Of a stretch of DNA of 64,000 nucleotides, positions 46,936-55,697 are shown piece after piece. The notes beneath the pieces are model-generated. The model was not told the origin of the DNA and did no database searches. It saw only the letters and a list, made by a program, of their open reading frames with translations. The position numbers and the translations under genes are program-made. This DNA comes from Neorhizobium alkalisoli (GTDB lineage Bacteria > Pseudomonadota > Alphaproteobacteria > Rhizobiales > Rhizobiaceae): assembly GCF_007829835.1 (NCBI RefSeq), contig NZ_VIWP01000006.1:124001-188000 (forward strand), in the 5' to 3' direction. Position 1 is the first letter of the stretch. Each line of letters starts with the position of its first letter.

Positions 46936-47733
46936 TTATTGGCCCATCTTGTAATCGGCGAACCATTTTTTGGTCAGCGCGTCGAGCGTGCCGTCGGCCT
47001 TCAGGGCAGCGATTGCGGCATTGACCGGGGCGACGAGATCGGAGCCCTTCTTGAAGATGAAGCCGAAATCTTCCGTGCCGAGCGGGCCGCCGACGAGTTT
47101 CAGGCCGCCATTGGAAGAATCGACATAACCCTTGCCGGCCGTGCCATCGGTCAGGACCGTATCGACATCACCGGTCTTCAACGCCTGTACCGTGGCGCCA
47201 AAGGTCTCGAACAGTTTGATGCGCGGGTTCTGTTCGTTGCCGTCCAGCACTTCGTAGGCGGCGGTATAGAAAGGCGTCGTGCCGGGCTGGGCGCCAACGA
47301 GGGCATCCTTGACCGCGGCAAAGCTCTTGGCATCGCTAAACCGCTTTTCATCGCCGCGGACCAGCATGAACTGTTCGGAGCGCATATAGGGATCGGAGAA
47401 ATCGACCTTCTCCTTGCGGTCGTCCTTGATGGTGATGCCGGTCATGCCGATGTCGTACTGGCCGTCGGAAACCGCCTGGATCATCGCGTCCCAGCTGGTG
47501 TTCTGGTATTCGACCTTGAAATTCAGCCGCTTGGCGATTTCGTTGATCGCGTCATATTCCCAGCCGATCGCCTGGCCCGACTTGGGGTCGACGAATTGCA
47601 GCGGCGGATAGGCATTTTCCGTGACGACGACGACCTTGCGGCCCTTGAGATCCGGCAGTTCAGCGGCAAGGCCGACGGCGGGCAGAAGGCTGAGCGCGGC
47701 GAGGCCGGCGAGAAGTGTGCGGCGGATGATCAT
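46936..47733 (-). CDS. Polar amino-acid ABC transporter, substrate-binding protein
   Basis: A 265-residue periplasmic protein of SBP family 3. Signal peptide MIIRRTLLAGLAALSLLPAV, with probable cleavage after LAA. The mature start LKGRKVVVVTENAYPPLQFVD and the AYPPLQF...GWEYDAINEIAKRL block are typical. The ATG at 47733 follows GGGGGA. The permease gene follows directly, so they form one uptake unit. The exact amino acid is unknown. Confidence 0.92.
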   Translation of the reverse strand: MIIRRTLLAGLAALSLLPAVGLAAELPDLKGRKVVVVTENAYPPLQFVDPKSGQAIGWEYDAINEIAKRLNFKVEYQNTSWDAMIQAVSDGQYDIGMTGITIKDDRKEKVDFSDPYMRSEQFMLVRGDEKRFSDAKSFAAVKDALVGAQPGTTPFYTAAYEVLDGNEQNPRIKLFETFGATVQALKTGDVDTVLTDGTAGKGYVDSSNGGLKLVGGPLGTEDFGFIFKKGSDLVAPVNAAIAALKADGTLDALTKKWFADYKMGQ

Positions 47734-47840
47734 CTGGTTGTCCCCCATATCGATTATGGCCCGATCCTCACGAAATCGGCGAGAATGACAAGCACCGAAT
47801 TCTTACGGGGTTGGCCGATGGAGAAATAGCTTTCCGGCTT

Positions 47841-48764
47841 TCATTCCGCCGCGATGGCGACGTCTTCCAGCATCGGGGCGATGACATCGCGGATGACGGC
47901 GGCGAGATCGCGAAACAGGTTTTCGCGCGCCGAGCTTTTGCGCCAGACAAGCGCGATGCGGCGGCTCGGGGCAGGCGAGGCTTCGAAACGAACGAGGCCG
48001 AGTGTGTCGACGGCAGTCGAGGGCGCGAGCGTCGCGAGTTTCGGCAGAAGCGTGACACCGATGCCGGATGCCACCATGTGCCGCAGTGTCTCCAGGCTGG
48101 TGCCGCGAAACGTCGGGCGTTCGAAGGCGCCGGACAGGGTGCAGACTTCCAGCGCCTGGTCGCGCAGGCAATGGCCTTCCTCCAGCAGCATCAGCTCTTC
48201 GCCTAGAAGTTCCGATGTGGCGATCGTTTCCTGCCGGTTGAGCCGGTGGTTGCGTGGCACGGCAAGCAGAAATGCTTCCTCGAACAGGAAGTCGCTGACG
48301 AGCTGGTCGTCGGCGACCGGCAGGGCAAGGATGGCGGCGTCGATCTCGCCGTCGCGCAGGCGGTCGATCAGGCCGTCGCTCTTTTCCTCGATCAGCAGGG
48401 TCTGCAGGCTTTTGAAACGCTCGGCAATTCTCGGCATGACGAAGGGCAGAAGATAGGGGCCGAGCGTCGGGAAAATGCCGAGCCGAAGGGCGCCGCTTTC
48501 CGGGTTGCGGCTTTCCTGGGCGGCGTCCTTGATGTGTTCGACTTCGGCCAGAATACGTTTCGCCCGCTCGGCCGTCTTCTTGCCGAAGGCGGTCAGGATG
48601 GCGCCGCGGGCATCACGTTCGATCAGCTGGACGCCGAGCTCGGCTTCCAGCTTCTTGATCTGCGCCGACAGGGTCGGCTGGCTGATCAGGCATGCCTCCG
48701 CGGCCCGTCCGAAATGGCGGTACTTTGCCAGTGCCACCAGATATTCGAGTTCGCGGAGCGTCAT
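47841..48764 (-). CDS. oxyR: Hydrogen-peroxide sensor OxyR
   Basis: A 307-residue LysR-type regulator. The redox cysteines are at exactly the E. coli positions, Cys199 and Cys208, in EEGHCLRDQALEVC. The N-terminal helix-turn-helix (FGRAAEACLISQPTLSAQIKKLE) is intact. Oxidation forms a disulfide and activates peroxide genes. It lies 28 bases downstream of ahpF on the same strand, so it may be read through from ahpC-ahpF. Confidence 0.95.
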   Translation of the reverse strand: MTLRELEYLVALAKYRHFGRAAEACLISQPTLSAQIKKLEAELGVQLIERDARGAILTAFGKKTAERAKRILAEVEHIKDAAQESRNPESGALRLGIFPTLGPYLLPFVMPRIAERFKSLQTLLIEEKSDGLIDRLRDGEIDAAILALPVADDQLVSDFLFEEAFLLAVPRNHRLNRQETIATSELLGEELMLLEEGHCLRDQALEVCTLSGAFERPTFRGTSLETLRHMVASGIGVTLLPKLATLAPSTAVDTLGLVRFEASPAPSRRIALVWRKSSARENLFRDLAAVIRDVIAPMLEDVAIAAE

Positions 48765-48792
48765 GCCTGTCCTGTTGGATGAAGGCGGCCGC

Positions 48793-50370
48793 TCAGGCCG
48801 CCTTGACCTCGACTTCGGCCGGAGCCGAGCTGCGGATCAGGTGATCGAAGGCGGCGAGCGAGGCCTTGGCACCTTCGCCGAGCGCAATGACGATCTGCTT
48901 GTAAGGCGTCGTCGTGCAGTCGCCAGCGGCAAAGACGCCCGGCAGCGAAGTCTGGCCGTGCTGGTCGACGATGATTTCGCCGCGCGGCGAAAGTTCGATC
49001 GTGCCCTTCAGCCATTCGGTGTTCGGCAGAAGGCCGATCTGGACGAAAATGCCTTCGAGCGCAATCGTGTGGATCTCGCCGGTGACGCGGCTTTCGTAAA
49101 CGAGGCCGTTCACCTTGGAACCGTCGCCCTTGACTTCGGTCGTCTTGGCCGAGGTGAGGATGGTGACGTTCGGCAGGCTTTTGAGCTTGCGCTGGAGAAC
49201 ATCGTCGGCGCGCAGCTTTGCGTCGAATTCGATCAGCGTCACATGCTGGGCGATGCCGGCCAGATCGATCGCAGCCTCAACGCCGGAATTGCCGCCGCCG
49301 ATGACGGCCACGCGCTTGCCCTTGAACAGCGGACCATCGCAATGCGGGCAATAGGCGACACCCTTGTTGCGGTACTGTTCCTCGCCGGGAACGCCCATCT
49401 GCCGCCAGCGGGCGCCGGTCGACAGGATCACGGTTTTCGACTTCAGCGTCGCGCCGCTGGCGAGAGCAATTTCGAAATGATCGCCATGCTGCGTCAGGCG
49501 CTCGGCCGTCTGCAGGTTCATGATGTCGACTTCATACTGCTTGACGTGCTGCTCAAGCGCCGTCGCGAACTGCGGGCCTTCGGTATGCGGCACGGAGATG
49601 AAGTTTTCGATCGCCATCGTGTCCAGCACCTGGCCGCCGAAACGTTCGGCCGCGACACCGGTGCGGATGCCCTTGCGGGCAGCGTAGACGGCAGCCGCAG
49701 CGCCGGCCGGGCCACCGCCAACGACCAGAACCTCGAACGGTGCCTTGGTCTTGATCTTTTCCGCCGCGCGGGCCGTGGCACCCGTGTCGATCTTGGCAAG
49801 GATCTGCTCCGCTTCCATGCGGCCCTGACCAAAAACTTCGCCGTTCAGATAGACGGTCGGCACAGACATGACCTGACGCGCCTCGACTTCCTTCGGGAAG
49901 AGGGCGCCGTCGATTGCGACGTGGTGGATGTTCGGGTTGAGCACGGCCATCAGGTTCAGCGCCTGCACGACGTCGGGGCAATTCTGGCAGCTCAGCGAGA
50001 AATAGGTCTCGAAGCGGAATTCGCCCTCGATATCCTTGATCTGGTCGATGATCGCCTGCTCGACGCGCGGCGGATGACCACCGACCTGCAGCAGGGCGAG
50101 GACCAGCGAAGTGAATTCATGGCCGAGCGGAATGCCGGCGAATTTCAGATGGATGTCGTGGCCGGGGCTGGTCAGCGCGAAGGCCGGGGCGCGGTCGCCG
50201 CCTGCATGTTCCGTCACGGTGATCTTGTCGGAGAGCGCTGCGATCTCGGACAGTAGTTCCGCCATCTCGCGGGATTTTGGCGTGTCGTTGACGGAAGCGG
50301 TGATCTCGATCGGGCGAACCACCTTTTCGAGATAGGCCTTGAGCTGGGTTTTGAGATTAGCATCAAGCAT
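48793..50370 (-). CDS. ahpF: Alkyl hydroperoxide reductase subunit F
   Basis: A 525-residue flavoprotein that reduces AhpC. The N-terminal domain has Cys128-Cys131 (SCQNC), FAD is bound at VVGGGPAGAAAAVYAARKG, NADH at VIGGGNSGVEAAIDL, and the C-terminal redox pair is YCPHC. The ATG at 50370 follows GGAG and gives a start typical of AhpF. ahpC is 112 bases upstream on the same strand. Confidence 0.96.
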   Translation of the reverse strand: MLDANLKTQLKAYLEKVVRPIEITASVNDTPKSREMAELLSEIAALSDKITVTEHAGGDRAPAFALTSPGHDIHLKFAGIPLGHEFTSLVLALLQVGGHPPRVEQAIIDQIKDIEGEFRFETYFSLSCQNCPDVVQALNLMAVLNPNIHHVAIDGALFPKEVEARQVMSVPTVYLNGEVFGQGRMEAEQILAKIDTGATARAAEKIKTKAPFEVLVVGGGPAGAAAAVYAARKGIRTGVAAERFGGQVLDTMAIENFISVPHTEGPQFATALEQHVKQYEVDIMNLQTAERLTQHGDHFEIALASGATLKSKTVILSTGARWRQMGVPGEEQYRNKGVAYCPHCDGPLFKGKRVAVIGGGNSGVEAAIDLAGIAQHVTLIEFDAKLRADDVLQRKLKSLPNVTILTSAKTTEVKGDGSKVNGLVYESRVTGEIHTIALEGIFVQIGLLPNTEWLKGTIELSPRGEIIVDQHGQTSLPGVFAAGDCTTTPYKQIVIALGEGAKASLAAFDHLIRSSAPAEVEVKAA

Positions 50371-50442
50371 TGGAAAGCTCCGTTTCATGCGACAGGCCTG
50401 ATAGGAAAAGGCGGCGCGCTAAAAATTGACGATCAGGAAATG

Positions 50443-50469
50443 GTCGGTCCGGCGCGGTGCCGGACCGAC
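50443..50469. repeat. Perfect hairpin between ahpC and ahpF
   Basis: GTCGGTCCGGC-gcggt-GCCGGACCGAC, an 11-base perfect inverted repeat with a 5-base loop. It has no T-run on the minus side, so it may be a processing or partial-termination hairpin that lowers ahpF relative to ahpC. Confidence 0.5.
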
Positions 50470-50482
50470 AGAGCTTTTAGGC

Positions 50483-51046
50483 TCAGATCTTGCCGACGAG
50501 GCTCAGCGAAGGAGCAAGCGTTTCTTCGCCTTCTTCCCACTTGGCCGGGCACACTTCGCCCGGATGCGAGCGCACGTACTGGGCAGCCTTCAACTTGCGC
50601 AGCAGGTCGGCAGCGTTGCGGCCGATGCCTTCGGCAGTGATTTCCATGGCCTGGATGATGCCATCCGGGTCGACGATGAAGGTGCCGCGGTCGGCCAGGC
50701 CTTCAGCTTCGCGCATGACGTCGAAATTGCGGGTGATCGTGCCGGTCGGGTCGCCGATCATCGTGTATTCGATCTTGCCGATCGTTTCCGACGAATCGTG
50801 CCAGGCCTTGTGGGTGAAATGCGTGTCAGTGGAAACCGAGTAGACTTCGACGCCGAGGCGCTGCAGTTCAGCGTAATGGTCGGCAACGTCGCCGAGCTCG
50901 GTCGGGCAGACGAAGGTGAAATCGGCCGGGTAAAAGAAGAAGACAGCCCACTTGCCGGCAACATCGGCCTCGGTGACTTCGATGAATTTGCCCTGCTTGA
51001 AGGCCTGCGCCTTGAAGGGCTTAATCGCGGTGTTGATAACAGCCAT
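50483..51046 (-). CDS. ahpC: Alkyl hydroperoxide reductase subunit C (peroxiredoxin)
   Basis: A 187-residue typical 2-Cys peroxiredoxin. The peroxidatic Cys47 (DFTFVCPTE) and resolving Cys166 (GEVCPAKW) match the canonical AhpC positions. It reduces H2O2 and organic peroxides with AhpF as electron donor. The ATG at 51046 gives MAVINTAIKPF, the standard start. An OxyR-type site lies 80 bases upstream. Confidence 0.97.
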   Translation of the reverse strand: MAVINTAIKPFKAQAFKQGKFIEVTEADVAGKWAVFFFYPADFTFVCPTELGDVADHYAELQRLGVEVYSVSTDTHFTHKAWHDSSETIGKIEYTMIGDPTGTITRNFDVMREAEGLADRGTFIVDPDGIIQAMEITAEGIGRNAADLLRKLKAAQYVRSHPGEVCPAKWEEGEETLAPSLSLVGKI

Positions 51047-51123
51047 TGGTAATCCTGTTTTTTGGGACAAAAGCGGGAGGGGCTTTCGCGGCGCAACATA
51101 ATCACCGCAGCGCAATAAAGGAA

Positions 51124-51160
51124 ATAGATAGTTTTGTGAAATCCGATAGATTTTATCTAT
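51124..51160. promoter_or_regulatory. OxyR-type operator upstream of ahpC
   Basis: ATAG (51124-51127), 7 bases, TGTG (51135-51138), 7 bases, ATAG (51146-51149), 7 bases, CTAT (51157-51160). Three of four tetranucleotides match the OxyR ATAG-N7-CTAT-N7-ATAG-N7-CTAT pattern with exact spacing. It is in the gap between ahpC and the divergent MFS gene. Confidence 0.75.
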
Positions 51161-51301
51161 GGATAAGCGCGAAAGTTGATCGCTCACAGGATCGGCATCC
51201 TGCACTTGTCGTCACCTTGGCCCGGCCTAGATCCTTTTGAAGGATACGGAGCGACCGGTACCCCCAAAGCATCCGGGGGACGACTGGTCAGGAGGACTAC
51301 C

Positions 51302-52621
51302 ATGGTTTCAGAAAGCCGTTTGATTTCAAAGATTACCTGGCGGCTGATGCCGTTTCTCGGGCTTCTTTACTTGATTGCGTATATCGATCGACAGAACGTC
51401 TCTTTCGCCAAGCTGCAGATGGTCGATGCGCTCCACATGAGCGAATACGCGTTCGGTCTCGGGGCTTCGCTTTTCTTTATCGGCTATTTCATCTTCGAAG
51501 TGCCGAGCAATCTGTTTCTCGAAAGGTTCGGTGCCAGCCGCTGGTTTGCGCGCATCATGATTTCCTGGGGCCTGGTGACGATCGCGCTCGCCTTCACCCA
51601 GAACGCGACGATGTTCTACATCCTGCGCTTCCTGCTCGGCTTGGCGGAGGCCGGCTTCTTTCCCGGCGTGCTCTATCTGCTGACTTTGTGGTTCCCGAAG
51701 GATTATCGCGGCCGCATGGTCGGCCTGTTCATGATTTTCAGTGCGCTGGCGAATGCGGTGGGGGCTCCGATCGGCGGGTCGCTTCTCGATCTCGACGGCC
51801 TGCTCGGGCTTGCCGGCTGGGAATGGGTCTTCATGGCAACCGGCATTCCGGCCGTCATTGCGGGCATCGTGACGATCTTCTATCTCGATGACACGCCGGA
51901 AAAGGCAAAGTTCCTGTCCGACGAGGAAAAGCGCTGGCTGGCCGACCGGCTCGCGAAAGAAAATGCCGGCATGGAAAAGCAGGCGGATAACGGCTTCAAG
52001 GCACTGGTCAATCCGCGTGTGCTGTTGATGGCGCTTTGTTATGTGGGTTTCCCGCTTGCCGCCTATGGTCTCAGCTACTGGCTACCGACCATCGTCAAGG
52101 GGTTCGGCGTTTCGAACACCGTCAACGGCTTCATCAACGTCATTCCCTGGCTGATCGTGGCGATCGCGCTCTGGGCGGTTCCTGCTGCGGCCGATCGTAC
52201 CGAGAACAAGACACCCTATATCGTCGCGCCTGCTTTTATCGGTGCGGCCTGCCTTTGCCTCTCGGTTCTGGTCGGCTCGCCGATCCTGCAGTTCGCTTTC
52301 CTGTGCATTGCCGCTGCCGGCATTTTTGCGGGCCAGCCGGTGTTCTGGAGCCTGCCGTCACGCTTCCTGAAAGGTGCCGGCGCTGCGGCGGGGCTTGCGG
52401 CGATCAACTCGGTCGGCAATCTCGGCGGCTTTGTCGCCCAGAATGTCGTGCCCTGGATCAAGGATGCGACGGGCAGCAATTTCCTGCCGATGTTCTTCCT
52501 CGCGGCCTGCCTTGCCGCCGCCGGCCTGCTGGTGATCATCGTCGGCAGGATCATGGGGCGCGAACCGGACAAGGTCGCACCCACTGTCGCCTCGGGTGGA
52601 ATGAGCGGGCGGCATTCCTGA
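51302..52621 (+). CDS. MFS transporter, anion:cation symporter (ACS) family
   Basis: A 439-residue protein with about twelve membrane helices. Family motifs are LLYLIAYIDRQNVSFAKLQM (helix 1) and ARIMISWGLVTIALAF with LRFLLGLAEAGFFPGVLYLL (helices 3 to 5), typical of ACS transporters for organic acids such as glucarate or tartrate. The ATG at 51302 follows AGGAGGAC. It is divergent from ahpC and shares the upstream region; whether OxyR affects it is unknown. Confidence 0.9.
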   Translation: MVSESRLISKITWRLMPFLGLLYLIAYIDRQNVSFAKLQMVDALHMSEYAFGLGASLFFIGYFIFEVPSNLFLERFGASRWFARIMISWGLVTIALAFTQNATMFYILRFLLGLAEAGFFPGVLYLLTLWFPKDYRGRMVGLFMIFSALANAVGAPIGGSLLDLDGLLGLAGWEWVFMATGIPAVIAGIVTIFYLDDTPEKAKFLSDEEKRWLADRLAKENAGMEKQADNGFKALVNPRVLLMALCYVGFPLAAYGLSYWLPTIVKGFGVSNTVNGFINVIPWLIVAIALWAVPAAADRTENKTPYIVAPAFIGAACLCLSVLVGSPILQFAFLCIAAAGIFAGQPVFWSLPSRFLKGAGAAAGLAAINSVGNLGGFVAQNVVPWIKDATGSNFLPMFFLAACLAAAGLLVIIVGRIMGREPDKVAPTVASGGMSGRHS

Positions 52622-52648
52622 GACAGGCGATGCAGGGAGCAGAAACAA

Positions 52649-52675
52649 AAAAGGCGGCCGAAAGGCCGCCTTTTC
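52649..52675. terminator. Bidirectional terminator between the MFS gene and rplS
   Basis: GGCGGCC-gaaa-GGCCGCC flanked by AAAAAA on the left and TTTTC on the right. It can end both convergent transcripts. Confidence 0.85.
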
Positions 52676-52694
52676 AAATCCATAAGCGAAAAGC

Positions 52695-53234
52695 TTATTC
52701 GGCTGCATTGCCTTCAGCGGCAGCTGCTGCTTCTGCAGCGGCCTTGGCTTCAGCGGCTTCTGCTGCTGCCTTTTCGGCGGCCAGAGCCTGTGCTGCTGCA
52801 ATCTTTTCGGCTTCGATCTTTGCCTTCTCTTCGGCAGCTGCGGCGCGTTCGGCGTCGTTCAGCTTGCGGGCGCGCGTGCCGGTGTTCTCGACGATACGAG
52901 CCGACTTGCCGCGACGATCGCGCAGGTAGTAGAGCTTGGCGCGACGGACCTTACCGCGGCGAACGATTTCGACGCCTTCGACGAGCGGCGAGTAAACCGG
53001 GAATACGCGCTCTACGCCTTCGCCGTAAGAAATCTTGCGAACGGTGAAGCTCTCGTTGAGGCCGCCACCCGAACGGGCAATGCAGACGCCTTCATAGGCC
53101 TGCACGCGGGTACGGTTGCCTTCCGTCACGCGGACGTTGACGCGGACGGTGTCGCCCGGGGAGAATTCAGGGAGGGTGCGCTTGGCTTCGATCTTGGCGA
53201 CCTGTTCGGCCTCAAGCTGCTGAATGATGTTCAT
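52695..53234 (-). CDS. rplS: 50S ribosomal protein L19 with Ala/Glu-rich tail
   Basis: A 179-residue L19. The core (residues 1-120; FSPGDTVRVNVRV, RRGKVRRAKLYYLRDRRGKSARI) is canonical. A C-terminal extension of about 60 residues is made almost only of Ala, Glu and Lys and should be a long helix. E. coli L19 is about 115 residues. It is separated from trmD by a TSUP gene on the other strand. Confidence 0.96.
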   Translation of the reverse strand: MNIIQQLEAEQVAKIEAKRTLPEFSPGDTVRVNVRVTEGNRTRVQAYEGVCIARSGGGLNESFTVRKISYGEGVERVFPVYSPLVEGVEIVRRGKVRRAKLYYLRDRRGKSARIVENTGTRARKLNDAERAAAAEEKAKIEAEKIAAAQALAAEKAAAEAAEAKAAAEAAAAAEGNAAE

Positions 53235-53533
53235 CGTCTCAAACCTTTGGTTCTTCTTCAAACAGCCAGAGCGCTCGATACTCCCTTTGGTCAAAGCCTC
53301 GGGATTTGCCGGTGACGGCAGAGCGAATTCGCCATTCTTTGTTGCTGTCGGACGGGAGCATTTCCCATTTCCGGGTGCGCAAATACACGAAACAAACGGC
53401 CTTGTCATCCCATCCCGGCCGGGAGATTGCGATTTTATGACGCCTCTTAAGCCTTTCGGATCATGGCCGTGTTCGCCACTTGCTCCGTTCGCGCCGCATG
53501 TTATTGCCTGTGCGGGAGAATTGGGAGGACATC

Positions 53534-54280
53534 ATGACGATCACCATGATCGCGCTGCTGGCTGCGGCGGGCTTTTTTGCGGGCGCGGTCAATGCGATTG
53601 CCGGTGGCGGTACGTTTCTCGTGTTCGGCGCCATGACGCTTGCCGGCATTCCGCCGATCGTCGCCAATGCCACCTCCGCCATCGTGCAGTTTCCGGGCTA
53701 TGTCACGTCAACGCTCGCCTATCGCGACGAGATTTCCAGCCGCTGGCGCAGCGCAATCGTGCTTGTCGTTGTTTCGATCATCGGTTCGACCGGCGGCGCG
53801 CTTCTGCTTCTCGCGCTCGATAACCGCTCCTTCCATCTGATCGTGCCCTGGCTGCTTGCAGCCGCGACGCTGATTTTTGCGGCCGGCCCGTGGCTCAGGC
53901 CCGCAGGTTCGGCGGAACGCCCGGCCGGCTCGCCGCTTTCCGTCGTCAGCCAGTTTCTGAATTCCATCTATGGCGGTTTTTTCGGTGCCGGCATGGGCGT
54001 GATGATGCTCGCCGTGCTGGGCCTGACGACCGGCGGCAGCTATCACCATCTCAATGCGCTCAAGAACATGCTGGCGATGACCATCGCCTCGGTCGCGATC
54101 GTCGTCTTTATCGGTGGCGGGGTGATTGCATGGCCGGAAACGATCGTGATGATGCCGGCCGGTGCGCTTGGCGGTTATTCCGGCGTTTGGCTGGCCCGGC
54201 GGGTGCCGCAGGTCATTTTGCGCTGGTGCGTGATCGTGGTCGGGGCGGCGCTGACTGTCTATTATTTCGCGAAGGCGTAA
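53534..54280 (+). CDS. TSUP/TauE-SafE family membrane protein
   Basis: A 248-residue protein with eight hydrophobic segments. The N-terminal motif FFAGAVNAIAGGGTFLVFGAM and the repeat LNSIYGGFFGAGMGVMMLAVLG are characteristic of the TSUP (sulfite exporter TauE/SafE) family. The substrate is probably a small anion. The ATG at 53534 follows GGGAGGAC. It lies between trmD and rplS on the opposite strand. Confidence 0.9.
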   Translation: MTITMIALLAAAGFFAGAVNAIAGGGTFLVFGAMTLAGIPPIVANATSAIVQFPGYVTSTLAYRDEISSRWRSAIVLVVVSIIGSTGGALLLLALDNRSFHLIVPWLLAAATLIFAAGPWLRPAGSAERPAGSPLSVVSQFLNSIYGGFFGAGMGVMMLAVLGLTTGGSYHHLNALKNMLAMTIASVAIVVFIGGGVIAWPETIVMMPAGALGGYSGVWLARRVPQVILRWCVIVVGAALTVYYFAKA

Positions 54281-54291
54281 TTGGCCGCGGG

Positions 54292-54996
54292 CTATTCGTC
54301 GCCGGCATTATCGAGCAGATCCGGCCGCCGCTCCTGCGTCAGCCTTACTGCCTGTTCCAGCCGCCATTTCTCGATGGCGCCGTGATTGCCAGAGGTCAGC
54401 ACGGCCGGAATTTCGCGGCCTTCAAAGACCTGTGGGCGGGTGTAATGCGGATGTTCGAGCAGACCATGCTCGAAGCTTTCGTTGATGCCCGAGACGGCAT
54501 TGCCCATCACGCCCGGCAGGATGCGCACGACGCTGTCGAGCAGGGTGAGTGCCGCCGGTTCGCCGCCGGAAAGGATATAGTCGCCGATCGAGACTTCCTC
54601 GAGGCCGCGGGCGTCGATGACACGCTGGTCGACACCTTCGAACCGGCCGCAGACGATGACGACGCCTTCGCCTTCCGCCAGCTCGCGCACACGCTTCTGG
54701 GTCAGCGGTTTTCCGCGCGGGCTCATCAGGAGCCGGGGGCGCTTGTCTTCGCCGAGCGAATCGATCGCCTTGGCCAGTACATCCGGCTTCAACACCATGC
54801 CGGCGCCGCCACCGGCCGGCGTGTCGTCTACCGTGCGGTGACGATCCTCGGCGAAATCGCGGATCTGCACGGCTTCAAGCGACCATTTTCCCTGCTCCAT
54901 AGCCTTGCCGGCGAGCGAGAAGCCGAGATGGCCGGGAAACATTTCCGGATAAAGCGTGAGGAGGGTGGCGCGGAACGGGATGATGCTGGAAGACAT
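54292..54996 (-). CDS. trmD: tRNA (guanine-N1)-methyltransferase
   Basis: A 234-residue SPOUT methyltransferase that makes m1G37. The trefoil-knot segments LMSPRGKPLTQKRVREL, VVIVCGRFEGVDQRVID and EEVSIGDYILSGGEPAAL are visible. The ATG at 54996 has AAGGGA about nine bases upstream; an ATG at 55008, overlapping the rimM stop as ATGA, would add four residues. It is the last gene of this strand run. Confidence 0.94.
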   Translation of the reverse strand: MSSSIIPFRATLLTLYPEMFPGHLGFSLAGKAMEQGKWSLEAVQIRDFAEDRHRTVDDTPAGGGAGMVLKPDVLAKAIDSLGEDKRPRLLMSPRGKPLTQKRVRELAEGEGVVIVCGRFEGVDQRVIDARGLEEVSIGDYILSGGEPAALTLLDSVVRILPGVMGNAVSGINESFEHGLLEHPHYTRPQVFEGREIPAVLTSGNHGAIEKWRLEQAVRLTQERRPDLLDNAGDE

Positions 54997-55004
54997 GGCG
55001 GCCG

Positions 55005-55583
55005 TCATCCCTTGCGTGGGCCGGCGCCTTTCGGGAAGCCCGGAGGCGGGCCGTCTTCATCCGGGTCCTCGATCAGGCCGGCCGCACGCGGATCGATGAG
55101 GATCTTTCCGCCCTCGAGATCGATCTCCAGAACGGCCGCTTCGGAAAAAGGAATGAGTGCCGGGCGGCGGCCCGGGCCTTTGAGTTCCAAAAGATCGCCG
55201 GCGCCGAAATCATGGACGGCGGTTACCGTGCCATAGCTCTTGCCGTCCTGATCGACGGCTTCCAGCCCTTCGAGATCGGCATAATAAAATTCGTCGTCCT
55301 CGAGCTCGTCATCCGGCAGGTTGTCGCGGTCGACAAAGAGTTCCAGGCCGTTCAGGGCTTCGGCAGTTTCGCGACTATTGATGCCGCGGAAACGGACAAT
55401 CACGACGGTCTTTGCCTCGCGGATTTCGAGGATTTCGAAAACCCGGCCGTCCTCGCTGCGCAGATGACCGTAATCGCCGAGAGCCGTCGGATCCTCGGTA
55501 TAGGAGCGCACGCGCACCTCGCCTCGCAGCCCTTGGGCGGCGCCGATAGTCGCCATCAGAACGGGGTTTTCGAGCTTGCTCAT
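55005..55583 (-). CDS. rimM: 16S rRNA processing factor RimM
   Basis: A 192-residue ribosome-maturation factor that helps assemble the 30S head with S19. The N-terminal RimM domain (MATIGAAQGLRGEVRVRSYTEDP) and the PRC-barrel domain (DDEFYYADLEGLEAVDQDG to DFGAGDLLEL) are both present. A short Pro/Gly-rich tail ends the protein. It is adjacent to trmD and downstream of rpsP, the usual order. Confidence 0.94.
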   Translation of the reverse strand: MSKLENPVLMATIGAAQGLRGEVRVRSYTEDPTALGDYGHLRSEDGRVFEILEIREAKTVVIVRFRGINSRETAEALNGLELFVDRDNLPDDELEDDEFYYADLEGLEAVDQDGKSYGTVTAVHDFGAGDLLELKGPGRRPALIPFSEAAVLEIDLEGGKILIDPRAAGLIEDPDEDGPPPGFPKGAGPRKG

Positions 55584-55640
55584 AAAGATCGGTCCGGTTT
55601 CATCGCGCTCATTTAAGCGCAACAGTGTTAAATGCAAACG

Positions 55641-55676
55641 GCAAAACGGGCGGCGCGTTGCCGCGCCACCCGTTCT
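55641..55676 (-). terminator. Terminator-like hairpin between rpsP and rimM
   Basis: A long hairpin AACGGGTGGCGCG-gcaa-CGCGCCGCCCGTT (12 of 13 pairs) followed by TTGCC on the minus strand. It lies 22 bases past rpsP and may separate rpsP from rimM-trmD. Confidence 0.7.
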
Positions 55677-55697
55677 TCAAGACTTAAAACCTGAAAC

